Shown: one piece after another, positions 51,490-63,732 of the stretch | Layout of the letters: every line of letters begins with the position of its first letter | How positions within the stretch are numbered: the stretch's first letter is position 1 | DNA from: Haliclystus octoradiatus | Lineage: Eukaryota > Cnidaria > Staurozoa > Stauromedusae > Haliclystidae | Direction: 5' to 3' | Assembly: GCA_916610825.1 (NCBI GenBank) | Contig: OU744454.1 | Span: 5,466,321 to 5,530,320 of the forward strand | Length of the DNA: 64,000 nucleotides | Position numbers and translations under genes: made by a program | The notes under the pieces: generated by a model | Databases searched by the model: none | The model's input: the letters and a program-made list of their open reading frames with translations, nothing else | What the model was told of the DNA's origin: nothing

Positions 51490-54400
51490 GTAGATACTAG
51501 ATACCTGCATTTGACAAAAGTTTTAACTGACATTTTGTTTCTGCAGTTTCTATAAAACACTAATTATGGTCCTGACACTGATTATTTTTGACTGAAACTC
51601 CATCATTTGACAAAATCTCAAACAATCCAGACATATGCAGTTTTTGTAAACATGCCATTTGTTTACAAAAGCTTTTTGAAAATTAAATGATGATTTTGAT
51701 CAAAACTTTCACTGAAATTGATTGGCCTAGTTTATTAAAGATGTATATATCACATGGAGTAATTTTTATCTGAAATATCGAATTTTGACAAAATTGCATG
51801 GTACGTAACATATGTACAATTTTTGAAAATATGCCATTTGTGTACAAAAACTTTTTGAAAATTAAATGATGATTTTGATCAAAACTTTCACTGAAATTGA
51901 TTTGCCTAGTTTATTAAAGATGTATATATCACATGGAGTAATTTTTATCTGAAATATCGACATTTGACAAAATTGCATGGTACATAACATATGTACAATT
52001 TTTGAAAATATGCCATTTGTGTACAAAAACTTTTTGAAAATTAAATAATGGTTTTGATCAAAACTTTCACTGAAATTGATTTGCCTAGTTTATTAAAGAT
52101 GTATATATCACATGGAGTAATTTTTATCTGAAATATCGACATTTGACAAAATTGCATGGTACGTAACATATGTACAATTTTTGAAAATATGCCATTTGTG
52201 TACAAAAACTTTTTGAAAATTAAATGATGATTTTGATCAAAACTTTCACTGAAATTGATTTGCCTAGTTTATTAAAGATGTATATATAACATGGAGTAAT
52301 TTTTATCTGAAATATCGACATTTGAGAAAATTGCATGGTACGTAACATATGTACAATTTTTGAAAATATGCCATTTGTGTACAAAAACTTTTTGAAAATT
52401 AAATGATGGTTTTGATCAAAACTTTCACTGAAATTGATTTGCCTAGTTTATTAAAGATGTATATATAACATGGAGTAATTTTTATCTGAAATATCGACAT
52501 TTGACAAAATCGCACGGTACATAAGATGTGTACAATTTTTGAAAATATGCCATTTGTGTACAAAAACTTTTTGAAAATTAAATGATGATTTTGATCAAAA
52601 CTTTCACTGAAATTGATTTGCCTAGTTTAATAAAGATGTATATATCACATGGAGTAATTTTTATCTGAAATATCGACATTTGACAAAATTGCATGGTACG
52701 TAACATATGTACAATTTTTGAAAATATGCCATCTGTGTACATAAACTTTTTGAAATTAAATGATGATTTTGATCAAAACTTTCGCTGAAATTGATTTGCC
52801 TAGTTTATTAAAGATGTATATATAACATGGAGTAATTTTTATCTGAAATATCGACATTTGACAAAATTGCATGGTACGTAACATATGTACAATTTTTGAA
52901 AATATGCCATTTGTGTACAAAAACTTTTTGAAAATTAAATGATGATTTTGATCAAAACCTTCGCTGAAATTGATTTGCCTAGTTTATTAAAGATGTATAT
53001 ATCACATGGAGTAATTTTTATCTGAAATATCGACATTTGTCAAAATCGCATGGTACGTAACATATGTACAATTTTTGAAAATATGCCATTTGTGTACAAT
53101 AACTTTTTGAAAATTAAATGATGATTTTGATCAAAAATTTCACTGAAATTGATTTGCCTAGTTTATTAAAGATGTATATATCACATGGAGTAATTTTTAT
53201 CTGAAATATCGACATTTGACAAAATTGCATGGTACATAACATATGTACAATTTTTGAAAATATGCCATTTGTGTACAAAAACTTTTTGAAAATTAAATGA
53301 TGGTTTTGATCAAAACTTTCACTGAAATTGATTTGCCTAGTTTATTAAAGATGTATATATCACATGGAGTAATTTTTATCTGAAATATCGACATTTGACA
53401 AAATTGCATGGTACGTAACATATGTACAATTTTTGAAAATATGCCATTTGTGTACAAAAACTTTTTGAAAATTAAATGATGGTTTTGATCAAAACTTTCA
53501 CTGAAATTGATTTGCCTAGTTTATTAAAGATGTATATATAACATAGAGTAATTTTTATCTGAAATATCGACATTTGAGAAAATTGCATGGTACGTAACAT
53601 ATGTACAATTTTTGAAAATATGCCATTTGTGTACAAAAACTTTTTGAAAATTAAATGATGGTTTTGATCAAAACTTTCACTGAAATTGATTTGCCTAGTT
53701 TATTAAAGATGTATATATCACATGGAGTAATTTTTATCTGAAATATCGACATTTGACAAAATTGCATGGTACGTAACATATGTACAATTTTTGAAAATAT
53801 GCCATTTGTGTACAAAAACTTTTTGAAAATTAAATGATGGTTTTGATCAAAACTTTCACTGAAATTGATTTGCCTAGTTTATTAAAGATGTATATATAAC
53901 ATGGAGTAATTTTTATCTGAAATATCGACATTTGAGAAACTTGCATGGTACGTAACATATGTACAATTTTTGAAAATATGCCATTTGTGTACAAAAACTT
54001 TTTGAAAATTAAATGATGATTTTGATCAAAACTTTCACTGAAATTGATTTGCCTAGTTTAATAAAGATGTATATATCACATGGAGTAATTTTTATCTGAA
54101 ATATCGACATTTGACAAAATTGCATGGTACGTAACATATGTACAATTTTTGAAAATATGCCATTTGTGTACAAAAACTTTTTGAAAATTAAATGATGATT
54201 TTGATCAAAACTTTCGCTGAAATTGATTTGCCTAGTTTATTAAAGATGTATATATAACATGGAGTAATTTTTATCTGAAATATCGACATTTGAAAAAATT
54301 ACATGGTACGTAACATATGTACAATTTTTGAAAATATGCCATTTGTGTACAAAAACTTTTTGAAAATTAAATGGTGATTTTGATCAAAACTTTCACTGAA

Positions 54401-55540
54401 ATTGATTTGCCTAGTTTATTAAAGATGTATATATCACATGGAGTAATTTTTATCTGAAATATCGACATTTGAAAAAATTACATGGTACGTAACATATGTA
54501 CAATTTTTGAAAATATGCCATTTGTGTACAAAAACTTTTTGAAAATTAAATGATGGTTTTGATCAAAACTTTCACTGAAATTGATTTGCCTAGTTTATTA
54601 AAGATGTATATATCACATGGAGTAATTTTTATCTGAAATATCGACATTTGAAAAAATTACATGGTACGTAACATATGTACAATTTTTGAAAATATGCCAT
54701 TTGTGTACAAAAACTTTTTGAAAATTAAATGATGATTTTGATCAAAACTTTCACTGAAATTGATTTGCCTAGTTTATTAAAGATGTATATATCACATGGA
54801 GTAATTTTTATCTGAAATATCGACATTTGACAAAATCACATGGTACGTAACAACTGGACAATTTTTGGAAGTTTGCCATTTGTGTACAAAAACTTTTTAC
54901 GGAATATATTAAGATTCCAGTGTAATATTTAACTGAAATTGATTTGCATAGTTTATTAAAGATGTATATATCACATGGAGTAATTTTTATCTGAAATATC
55001 AACATTTGATAATATGACATATTTATTAATTAAGATATGTTCAATTTTGTAAATTTTGTAACTTTTTGTAAACTGTAGATTAAATATTAAGATTTTGATC
55101 CAATCTTACAATTGAGTTTATTTGAGTGGTTTAGATGTTTATATGACTTGGAGTATTTTTTTATCTGAAATTCTAATATTGATATTTTACAAAATCACAT
55201 ACTGATTAATTAAGATATGTGCAATTTTTGTAAATATGCCTTTTGTGTACAAAACGTTTTGAAGATTAAATGTAGTTTTCGGTGTAATCTTCAATTGAAA
55301 TTGATTTGCATGGTTTGTTAAAGATTTATATGTAACCTTGGGTATTTTTTATCTTTATCACCACATTTGACAAAATCGCATACTATTAAGACGTGTGCCA
55401 TTTTCGTAAATTTGCCCGTTGCGTACAACAACGTTTTAGAGATTAAATGTGCATTTGATAAGATTTTCAACTGAAATTGACTGGGATAATTTGTTAATAT
55501 AACGATGTTATCTTGCGGGTTTTCTATGCAGGGCATTTTC
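51490..55540. repeat. 179-bp satellite array, ~22 monomers
   Basis: The landmark CCTAGTTTATTAAAG recurs at 51728, 51907, 52086, 52265, 52444, 52623, 52801 and on to 54769 at 178-180-base steps. The next unit (54947) is diverged, and three more eroded units follow to about 55540. Central monomers differ by only a few bases; the edges are degenerate, as in arrays homogenised by unequal exchange. Each unit contains ATGGAGTAATTTTTATCTG and GATCAAAACTTTCACTG. Variant CATTTGAGAAA appears at 52321, 53573 and 53933. Confidence 0.97.
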
Positions 55541-55900
55541 GGGATACCAAATTTCATATCGAAGAAGATAATTTTATATTTTGGCTACATAGTACATAAC
55601 CCATTTACATATTCAAATTTATTTTGTAAATAAAATCAACAATTAGCAGCACTTTCAGTAAAATATCAAGTTATCAACTATCGGATGGTTTGTTAGACAT
55701 ACTTGCATAATCTTAAGTATTTACTATTGAAAATATGACCATTTAACCTCAATTAACAAAAAGAAGAATGTCTATGATTTGTCTGAATAAGGCACTACGG
55801 CAGTCTACATAATCTACAAGACTTAAAATTTTTCAGATTTTCAAACTCATGTGGATGCAATTAAACAAGAATTTGACCAATATTTTTAATAAAACTTACA
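55541..55900. other. Spacer between satellite and repeat T copy
   Basis: No gene or repeat family recognised. Confidence 0.4.
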
Positions 55901-55989
55901 GGAGTTGTCTTTTTTATATAGATACACTTGTCAGTAACTTCTTTAGTGAAAATATTGAAATTTGAAGAAATTTTCCGCCAAATATTTTT

Positions 55990-56290
55990 CTGCTCATTTT
56001 CACCGGGAGCGTAGTAGGCATTTGGCCTACAGCAAACAATTTTTGTGGGCAATAACAAATCGATCGAACGAACCTGTCTGCGGACACACGGAGCCTCGTT
56101 TTCAGATTTCAACGGAAAGTGTTTGAAAGTTTGATAAATGGCAATTAAACAGTAATACAATACATGGCGATGCATGGATGTATAATAAAATTGATAAGTT
56201 AATATAATAAAATTGTTTTATGTTTTGATTCTATTGGATAAAAAGTCAAACTTTTATAAAAAGGGTTACTTTTATAAAATTTCTTTTTTC
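55990..56290 (-). repeat. Intact inverted copy of repeat T inside the 11.2-kb interval
   Basis: The minus strand reads TTTGACTTTTTATCCAATAG ... GAAAACGAGGCTCCGTGTG ... GCAGACAGGTTCGTTCGATC, continuous across the point where the outer copy is interrupted. Confidence 0.75.
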
Positions 56291-57779
56291 ATTGAATTGA
56301 CTTCACCGTTTGTCAGATATCGAAACTCATTCATTAGTATCTAGGAATGCATGACAAACTGAATAGAAATGTCATTTTTTAATTCAAAAACCAAATTGGT
56401 AAATACTTGTCTACAGTAAGCGTCATAATGACGTCTTCTTGGCTTGTCCTTATGACGTCTTGCTCAAGCCGTAGTTTTGACGTCTGAATGCTGTCTTTGT
56501 TGTTGACAAGAAAGTTGTTATTTTGTTGGCCGTCTTTTTGTCGTCTTTAAGACCGACATGTTGTTACTCGTCTTTTGTGAAGTGTCTGCATGTCGTCTTT
56601 AAGACGAGTCAATATGACAGGCGAGATAACAACCAGTTCCCGACGAGAGCAAGTCGTCATAAATACGTCTTTGGTTTACTGGGAGGTTCGTTCGATCGAT
56701 TTGTTATTGTCCACAAAATTGTTTGCTGTAGGCCAAATACTAGCCTGCGCACAGACCTTACTTAAAAACCTTTCTTCTTCGTTAGTAAGAAAGTTTAGTT
56801 TCTTCCGCGTTTCGGAGTTTCTTATATATAGATAAGTTTATTTCAAAAAAAGCTGTATTTTATTTTAGATTTAAAGTAATATTTCCAATCAATTGAATTT
56901 GGTAATTCACTGTGGAATATGCTCTTTATTATATAATGATTCCCAATGGAACCCTATATCCGCTCCCCTGGGGTTCTTCCTTGTAGGCGCTATACAGATG
57001 TGCCATTTTGCCACGATGCTGGCGAATTCAATATGTTTATAGGGTATCAGATTTTCAATTTTGGAATCCTGCTGTGATCCTTAAAAATGTGCTGTTACGA
57101 AGAACCCCAAATCCTGCTGTGAGGCTCCAAAGTGGCATATTTAATGTAACGCGTCAGGAAAAATACATTTCTGGCAATTTTGGGGTATTTAGTTTCCAGC
57201 GAAAAGTTCTAATGTATGGTATATAGTTTCTAGCAAAAAGTGCAATTTAGTGGGATGCTAGCAGGATTTTCGAAATGGCACTCCCTCGTACAAAATTTAT
57301 CAAAGTATTATCTCCCAACCACCTGGATACGCCATATGGTGTTAATTCTAAGTTGCAAATGATGTATAATATTCGGTATGTACTCTTCGAAGAGATAGCA
57401 AGAAAACGAGAGTATTTGGTCATGTCATTATTATTTCCAAGGCATTCGTTTTTTGCCGGCTGCTCAATCTAATCGATTTCCAGCTTGAATGTATCAGCTA
57501 ATCATCTAAGATTCTGCAACACAGGGAGCCTGTGTATTTGTATAATAATAATCAAGAAAAAACACTTTAAAGTTACTCTTTGTTCTAATATTAACTATTT
57601 CCATCAACAAAGACAACAAATATATTATTCCACACATGACTTCATTTAATGTCTTCAAAGATGAAAATTACGATCACACAGAAACTTATTGTTTATTGTA
57701 ATGAACAATACTTCTAGCGATGATTATTTAGGTTATGGGTCTGAAGATAATTGATGAATGATAATGTTGAGGAGATATC

Positions 57780-60700
57780 TTAGCCACATGGTTGACGGTA
57801 TATCTCTGTGATTGGTTTCTTCATTTGACAAGCGTTGAATCGAAGTACACATTCATTAGAATGTGTGTTACCATCCGAACCGCAAACTGGGCGGTATTCC
57901 CGAGAACAAAATGGACAAGCTAAGGAGAGAATAAACATAAGAATATGAGTGTTTCGGGGTAAGGATATGAATTTTAGGCAATAGCAACAAAAACTACATG
58001 AACCTTGGGAGAAAATGCCAAACGCTTCATCAATGAAATTGGAAAACTGATATCATCAAAACAACTCATGAGAAACGATCAAGAGCCTTTCTGTGGCAGA
58101 CACTGTCCGTGGCAAACAAGAGGGGAAGTGCTATCAGCGTATCAGGGACCCTCCAGGAGAACAATGTAGACCTCCTAATATTTAATAATGAGTTTATAAC
58201 AATGTAATTTAGTTTTAAGTATTTTACAATTTTACGAGTTTTGAAGAAGTATGTACGAAGAATAATAAATAAACAGGTTACTATTGATTTTTCTGTATCG
58301 TTAAATACATTAATCAGTCAATGACCGAGAATAGAGGATGAAGATAATTGACTTCAACACTGTGTTCATGGATTGACCCTCAAGGTACCCAACAACGAGT
58401 CGAACTTTGCATGTATACAAGTATATCATAATAACGAGGAGATTATATGATCTAACTGTTGATCTCATTTCATCCCTGATATCGGTCATATACAACTCGG
58501 TCGTCTAACGGTTTGAAATACATAAATATCATGTCAAATTAAGTCGAATACATTCGATGATAGAAGCTTACGACAAAAGATTCTGAGTGAATATTATTTC
58601 CTTCTTTGGGATGATGGATTTCTTGAAAGATGCCGAAACGTTTTCTATGCACTACTACTTAGTTTTTTCTCGCTATCTATTATAAAATGATTCCTAGATC
58701 ATGCTTCTTGATATGGGTTAGGAAGGAAGTTACTATATCATGTGATCAACCCTATGAAAGGAATATTACAGATCTGAACGAATGTGGTTCAAAATAATTT
58801 CAGGTTAAAATTACTTTTATCTAAAACATCAAATAAATGTCATCTTCTGATGGCGGATAAAATCGCTACAGAGGAAACATTTCATTCTTTCAAAAATATT
58901 ATCTTATCTCACGTCAATTTAACTTATTTCAAGTCACAAAAATTCTTGCCTTGATCAAGAATGTCTTGTTTCTTGACCCTTTTATTTTTCATGTTCAACA
59001 ATTCAGCGATTTTGGCATGGAAATGTAAGAGTGGTACGGGCACCTTCGATAAGCCAATGTTAGCATCACGGTATATATTCGAACAGATGACACAACAGCA
59101 GGGTCAGATGGGGGCATTTTTAATTATTATAGTGATAGAACATGAGATAAGAAGGTCGATTCGTTTTCTTACCTTTGCAGCTATTAATGCCAACGTTTGA
59201 TCGAACAATTGAGATAGCTTGTCTTTGCTTGCACGATGCTACTCTCAATAGACATTCATTGTCATATTTCATACCATTGCTGCCACAAACTGGACGCAAG
59301 ATTTTGGCACATAGAATATGGCATCTACCTGGATCATCTACATCATAATAAATATCATCAGATTTGAGAATTATGACGTAGTAGTAGTAGTATAGACAGT
59401 CACATTATAAGAATGTACCGTCCCTCTTACGCCTAATGTATTTGCTGCACAAAGAACGCCACAAATCACGGAAAATTTTACGTAACAGAAAATGTAGCTA
59501 CCTAGAACACAGATATATTGATATCATAAATTTAAAGACATATAAACAACTCGATACAGAGGTTATAGGATAATTTAGAGTATTTGCAGTTTACGTATGA
59601 TTCATTATAGGGTTGTTAATTCTTGATGTCTGACAGATTTGCATAACGGTAAATGGTATATGTTCTATTTATAATGATAAGAAAAGTCAACGAAGAAACT
59701 TTTAAATTTGTTTCCATATTAATTAACAACGTTTCGATTGTTCTATTTATAATATTAATATATTCTTAATTCTACTTTGTATTTTACTTTGCTGCAATGT
59801 TTTATCTGGATATGCTTATCCGGGGGGAATAGTTCCAAACTTTTGGTATATACTGGGAAGTTAAAATATTAATGGCACATTTTTTTTTCAAGGTATGCTT
59901 TTTCACTTTTTATCAACATTTTTTACATTTTTATCCCTCCTTTTTTACCTGAAAATTTTTTTTGTAATAGTTTTGGAGTAATGTATTCATTTTGAAATAT
60001 ATTTGGGGTATCTATTTTATGTTATCAGAATTTTTTACAGTCATTCTACCAAAGTTTTATTGGAACGATCCCGTCGAAGCGCAATGGCCTTAGTGTAATG
60101 GTTATAGGGCGTTGGACCTCAGCCCGCAGGTTCTTGGGTTCAATGACAGAAGAATTATAGGAAAGGCATCCAGCAATTTCACTCACACACGCTTCAAAAA
60201 TACTAATCAATTAATCAACTAACCACCAACCCCAGTGAAAACAAGCTTCTAGCTTACCCGGTTTGTGGTAAAATGATAAATGCAGCAACAACAAAAATTT
60301 GACATATATTTGTATGTGTTATATAATGCATTTGAATGTTTGAATAAATATTTCAAAGTGCTTCCCTATAATCATATCATGTAACCAACAAAATGCACCG
60401 ATGTGTCAATATGATTTGTAATAAATTGTTTGCATCACATTGATTGACTCATCTTGATCTACCTATAACGGGTGAAGTCAGTCCCTTCTTCACTGATCAG
60501 TACTGGTAAAAGTTAAAGGCCAGAAACAAGTACTTGTCTACTGCTAACTAAAAACTAATGTTCTAGTAGTATAAGAGAGGTTAAAGTGTAAATGATTGAG
60601 AGATGTATTTATCGTTACCTGAACGCTTGCATGGACCATTGTGTACAGCTATGATTGCTTGCTTTTGTTTGCATGCATCCAGTCTCATCAGACATTCATT

Positions 60701-62857
60701 TGAGTACGTTTTACCATTATGGCCACACACTGGTGACAAGATCTTTGTACATGGGAATGCACAACCTTCAAATATAAGACAATCAAGATCACAGGTAAAC
60801 ACATATGTACGTGAAAGATAAGGCAAGAGCCTTTTCCACCCGGAGGGGGGTGATTGCTTAAGAAATTTCAACGACGGGGGCGGGGGGGGGGTTGCCAATT
60901 TGAGTTCAAAATTTTGCCCTCCAAAATTTTATTTTTCCAAATTGATACCTTAAATATTTTATTCAGGCCAAAGTGTACCCCAAATATTTTTTTATCGAAG
61001 CATATTTGAAAATTGATTGTGACAATTCCGTAGTTTTACATCAATACTTTTTGCTCACTGAAAAACAATACTTCGAATATTTTGAAAATTCTGAAAGGGA
61101 TATCTCAAACATTTTTGAAGACCGTGAAAAGGTACCCTCAATAACTGGCATGTCCCCGTATACCAACCTTTAAAGTTACCCCCGGGATTTTCCTTTACTC
61201 TGAGTTTCATTCGTTTATTTTGCGATCATCAGAATGAAGCGATTTGATTATCGCAAAAATAAACACGTGAAAAAACTCCGAGTAGCGGAAAAGGCTCTTG
61301 CCTCATATTTGTTTCAATTCCGAACAACATATATAATTTCAAGACATTAATGTAGTCGGAAGAAGTTACAATCCTAAATGTCACAACTCCAAAGTTGATA
61401 AAATTATAATTTCCCCTCCCCTCGTCATAAAAGACCTACATTGCAAATTATAAACCCTTTTTATGTAAAGAAAAATCAGTGTTTCAAGTCACCCGAAGCT
61501 CAACTCAGCATTGAGTGTATTTAAAATATCAAATGAGTACCATCTAAGGATAGCGGATAGAATGATCCGGAGGGAAACACATTGTGAGTAAATGCGGCGC
61601 ATCGCTGCGCATTGACAATCGATACCCATCTGCGATGAAATCTGTTGAAATTGATTTGCAGTGTCGCGGCAGACATCAATAAAGAGATTTAGTATCATTG
61701 CTTTAGCTACAATAGTCTCTAGAAACAGAGGAGCATGATATGGATGCTTTAGGTAGAGCGATACCGTCTCAACTGCTTTACTTTGCTTAAAGAAATTTCT
61801 GAAATTATTGACAAAATATGTGTTCGTCAATATAATATCTGAATGTAATATTATGCGCTGAGATGAGGTAGATTGTATATATGTAGTTACACATTTTCAT
61901 TTTATGTTTGATCATCCTCGGGGAGTCAACAGCTTTCCTATGAGATGCGGAATTGTGGCGTATTCTTTTGGTCTTCAATCATCCTATTGGACTCTATCTT
62001 GGTTTTAATTTCATTTTATAGAAATATGGACCAAATCTTCTATAGATATATCGAACGTAGACGGAAAATTAAAATTTTCTGATAATTTGATGCAAGTAAT
62101 TCTGATTTCATAAAAAGTGGCATGCCCCTGTATGATTGTCATCCCCATCCCTCCACGGGATAAAAACAGATACAACTTAACAAAAACACTTACGTCCTTT
62201 GCAAACTCCTGGATGGTTAACACGGACATCTTTTTGCGCTCGACATGCAGTGGCCTTCAACGTACATTCATTGGGATATGTTACACCGTCAGTACCACAC
62301 ACTGGAGAATGAACTGCTGGGCATATTGGTGTACATCTCTCTCCAGATAAAAATCCTTGAAACAAAATTAGAAATTAACTTTTTTCCTTTTTTTTTTCAC
62401 CTTTCAATTGTATTTTTATTATTTTCTAAATGTGAAATAATTTTACTTGATAAAATTAATAACTTTTAAAATTTGCATAAATATATATATATTTATATTT
62501 GCCAATTATTCATTAGTCATCCAGAACATTTCTTAATATAATTGAAAAAAAAATGTTACCATGATGATAATGGTGTGAATGCTATTTTGTATAATTTAAA
62601 AATTTATATCTGACAACATGGAATTATAATCTGTTATAAGCCTCATATATAAGTTACTTGATATTTGCCGTAAACAAGAAGGATTTTACAGGGTGCATTC
62701 ATCAAGAGGTTCGGTTTAAGACAGCTATTTTCTTTCGGCGAATAAGCCTCATTTCTAATTACCAAACAATTGTGTCCAATATATGAAAAAATTCACCAGA
62801 AAACAGAAACTTACCTTGGCAATAACCAATAAAAATGACCAACAGGAGAAGCTTCAT
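57780..62857 (-). CDS. Secreted four-domain Kazal-type serine protease inhibitor (copy B)
   Basis: Coding exons 62815-62857, 62194-62355, 60619-60765, 59173-59328 and 57780-57919 have the same lengths, phases and splice sites as copy A, giving 215 residues. Signal exon identical. Domain 1 differs only by Gly to Glu before its first Cys, domain 2 by two residues (CGHNGKTY restores the usual Gly). Domain 3 reads CHILCAKILRPVC against CHIRCPKIMRPVC, and domain 4 CPFCSREYRPVC against CPSCSRVYHPVC, so changes fall beside the P1 Lys/Arg, which are kept. C-terminus ITEIYRQPCG against ITQIIRLPCR. No stop or frameshift, so both copies look functional. Likely the same promoter type, with a conserved TATA and 5'UTR exon. 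Confidence 0.9.
60086..60297 (+). mobile_element. tRNA-derived SINE in Kazal intron (copy B)
   Basis: Counterpart of 39128-39330, with an extra ACACGCTTCAAAAAT near 60186-60201. Confidence 0.7.
60821..61303. mobile_element. TIR element AGGCAAGAGCCTTTTCC in Kazal intron (copy B)
   Basis: Counterpart of 39863-40348. Confidence 0.7.
61489..61830 (-). CDS. Unrecognised 113-codon ORF, open copy of the dispersed protein-like repeat
   Basis: Open from Met at 61830 to a stop at 61489. Segments: FVNNFRNFFKQSKAVETVSL, APLFLETIVAKAMILNLFID, VCRDTANQFQQISSQMGIDC, QCAAMRRIYSQC, AILRWYSFDILNTLNAEL. It is intronic on the Kazal gene's strand and has no splice signals fitting phase 1, so it is not a Kazal exon. 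The copy at 20790-22050 aligns at protein level. Might be a captured gene fragment spread by transposition. Function unknown. Confidence 0.35.
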   Translation of the reverse strand: MTNTYFVNNFRNFFKQSKAVETVSLYLKHPYHAPLFLETIVAKAMILNLFIDVCRDTANQFQQISSQMGIDCQCAAMRRIYSQCVSLRIILSAILRWYSFDILNTLNAELSFG

Positions 62858-63090
62858 GTTCTAGCAATGCCTATAACACTATGAAAATAACAAATAACTA
62901 TCAAAATTTACAGATATAATTATGTGACAAAATAATTATATAGTTTTTATATGACTTAATATATGCAATAATATATTACTATAATATAAAATTTGTTTTG
63001 CTTGAAATAAGTCATTTTTGCTCAAAACAATAATCTATTTCGCTTGAAACAAGTTGAATTGAATTGAAAGCTAAATAGACTTGCAAAAAT

Positions 63091-63132
63091 AATGAAATGT
63101 TTCCTGTGCAGGGACGAAACACATGTCAGACA
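63091..63132 (+). other. Hammerhead-related relic (copy B)
   Basis: TTTCCTGTGCAGGGACGAAA CACATGTC AGAC, counterpart of 42121-42162. Confidence 0.4.
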
Positions 63133-63647
63133 AGACTTTTCAACAGATATTTTTTTTAATTACTGTACAATGAAGTACAGCATTCGTGAACTTGAAGTAT
63201 TTTACTTTTGCCCGTCATTGCCAGCAGCAAACAAGAAATGGCAGGACCTAGGATACCAAGAAAAGCGCACCTGTCACCACCAAAACCAAAGACCATTCAC
63301 ACAGTAAAATGCAAATTCAGTGGAGTACCTAATATACCTTATTTAATAGGGGTGAGGTTTTTATGTTGTCACTTTTATACATTATTAACTGAATTAAAAG
63401 AAAATATTCCATTAATTTGGTCTCGAGAAATTGAGTTTCTTAAGTAATTTCCAGGAAGTATTAAAGTTTTACATAAACGAGTTTGTTACATAAAAAATAC
63501 ATGGGTATAAATTTCAAAAGTTCTATACTAGCTAACAATACTATTTTTATATTTCTAAGAGACTATTGTAATTAAATATGCAAGAAGAACTCTCCTACAT
63601 ATACATTGATAATTCTAATAGTTCAAAATTTTAAATAACAAACTTAC

Positions 63648-63700
63648 ATATAGGCGATGAATTTGTAGATGATCGATGTCAATTCACAGATAGCGATATG
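63648..63700 (-). other. 5'UTR exon of Kazal gene B
   Basis: Ends CATCGCCTATAT before GTAAGT (63642-63647); the acceptor at 62879-62880 leads to the signal-peptide exon. Confidence 0.65.
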
Positions 63701-63720
63701 GTTTTTGAATTAAAAGTAAG

Positions 63721-63732
63721 GGCGTATTTATA
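63721..63732 (-). promoter_or_regulatory. TATA box of Kazal gene B
   Basis: Minus-strand TATAAATACGCC, same position relative to the 5'UTR exon as in copy A. Confidence 0.7.

Larger units (their letters stand above)
45474..56683. mobile_element. 11.2-kb interval bounded by CCCAGTAAACC inverted termini, 2-bp TSD, carries satellite
   Basis: Left end CCCAGTAAACCAAA and right end TTTGGTTTACTGGG are inverted, each flanked by AG (45472-45473, 56684-56685). Joining the flanks restores the intact repeat T sequence seen at 56080. Subterminal regions on both sides are rich in GACGTC/AAGACG/CTCGTC motifs. The interior holds exon-like modules, an ORF, a second CCCAGCAAACAC terminus and the 179-bp satellite. 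No transposase was recognised. Either one large non-autonomous element or a smaller one enlarged by later insertions. Confidence 0.55.

Noticed and set aside
55861..56765. Overlapping ORFs around repeat T
   Set aside because: Frames on repeat T in both orientations; no domain and stops differ between copies.
58600..58660. GATGATGGAT...GCCGAAACGTT ribozyme-like string (also near 37675)
   Set aside because: Shares only short motifs with Penelope-type hammerheads; helices do not form in either copy.
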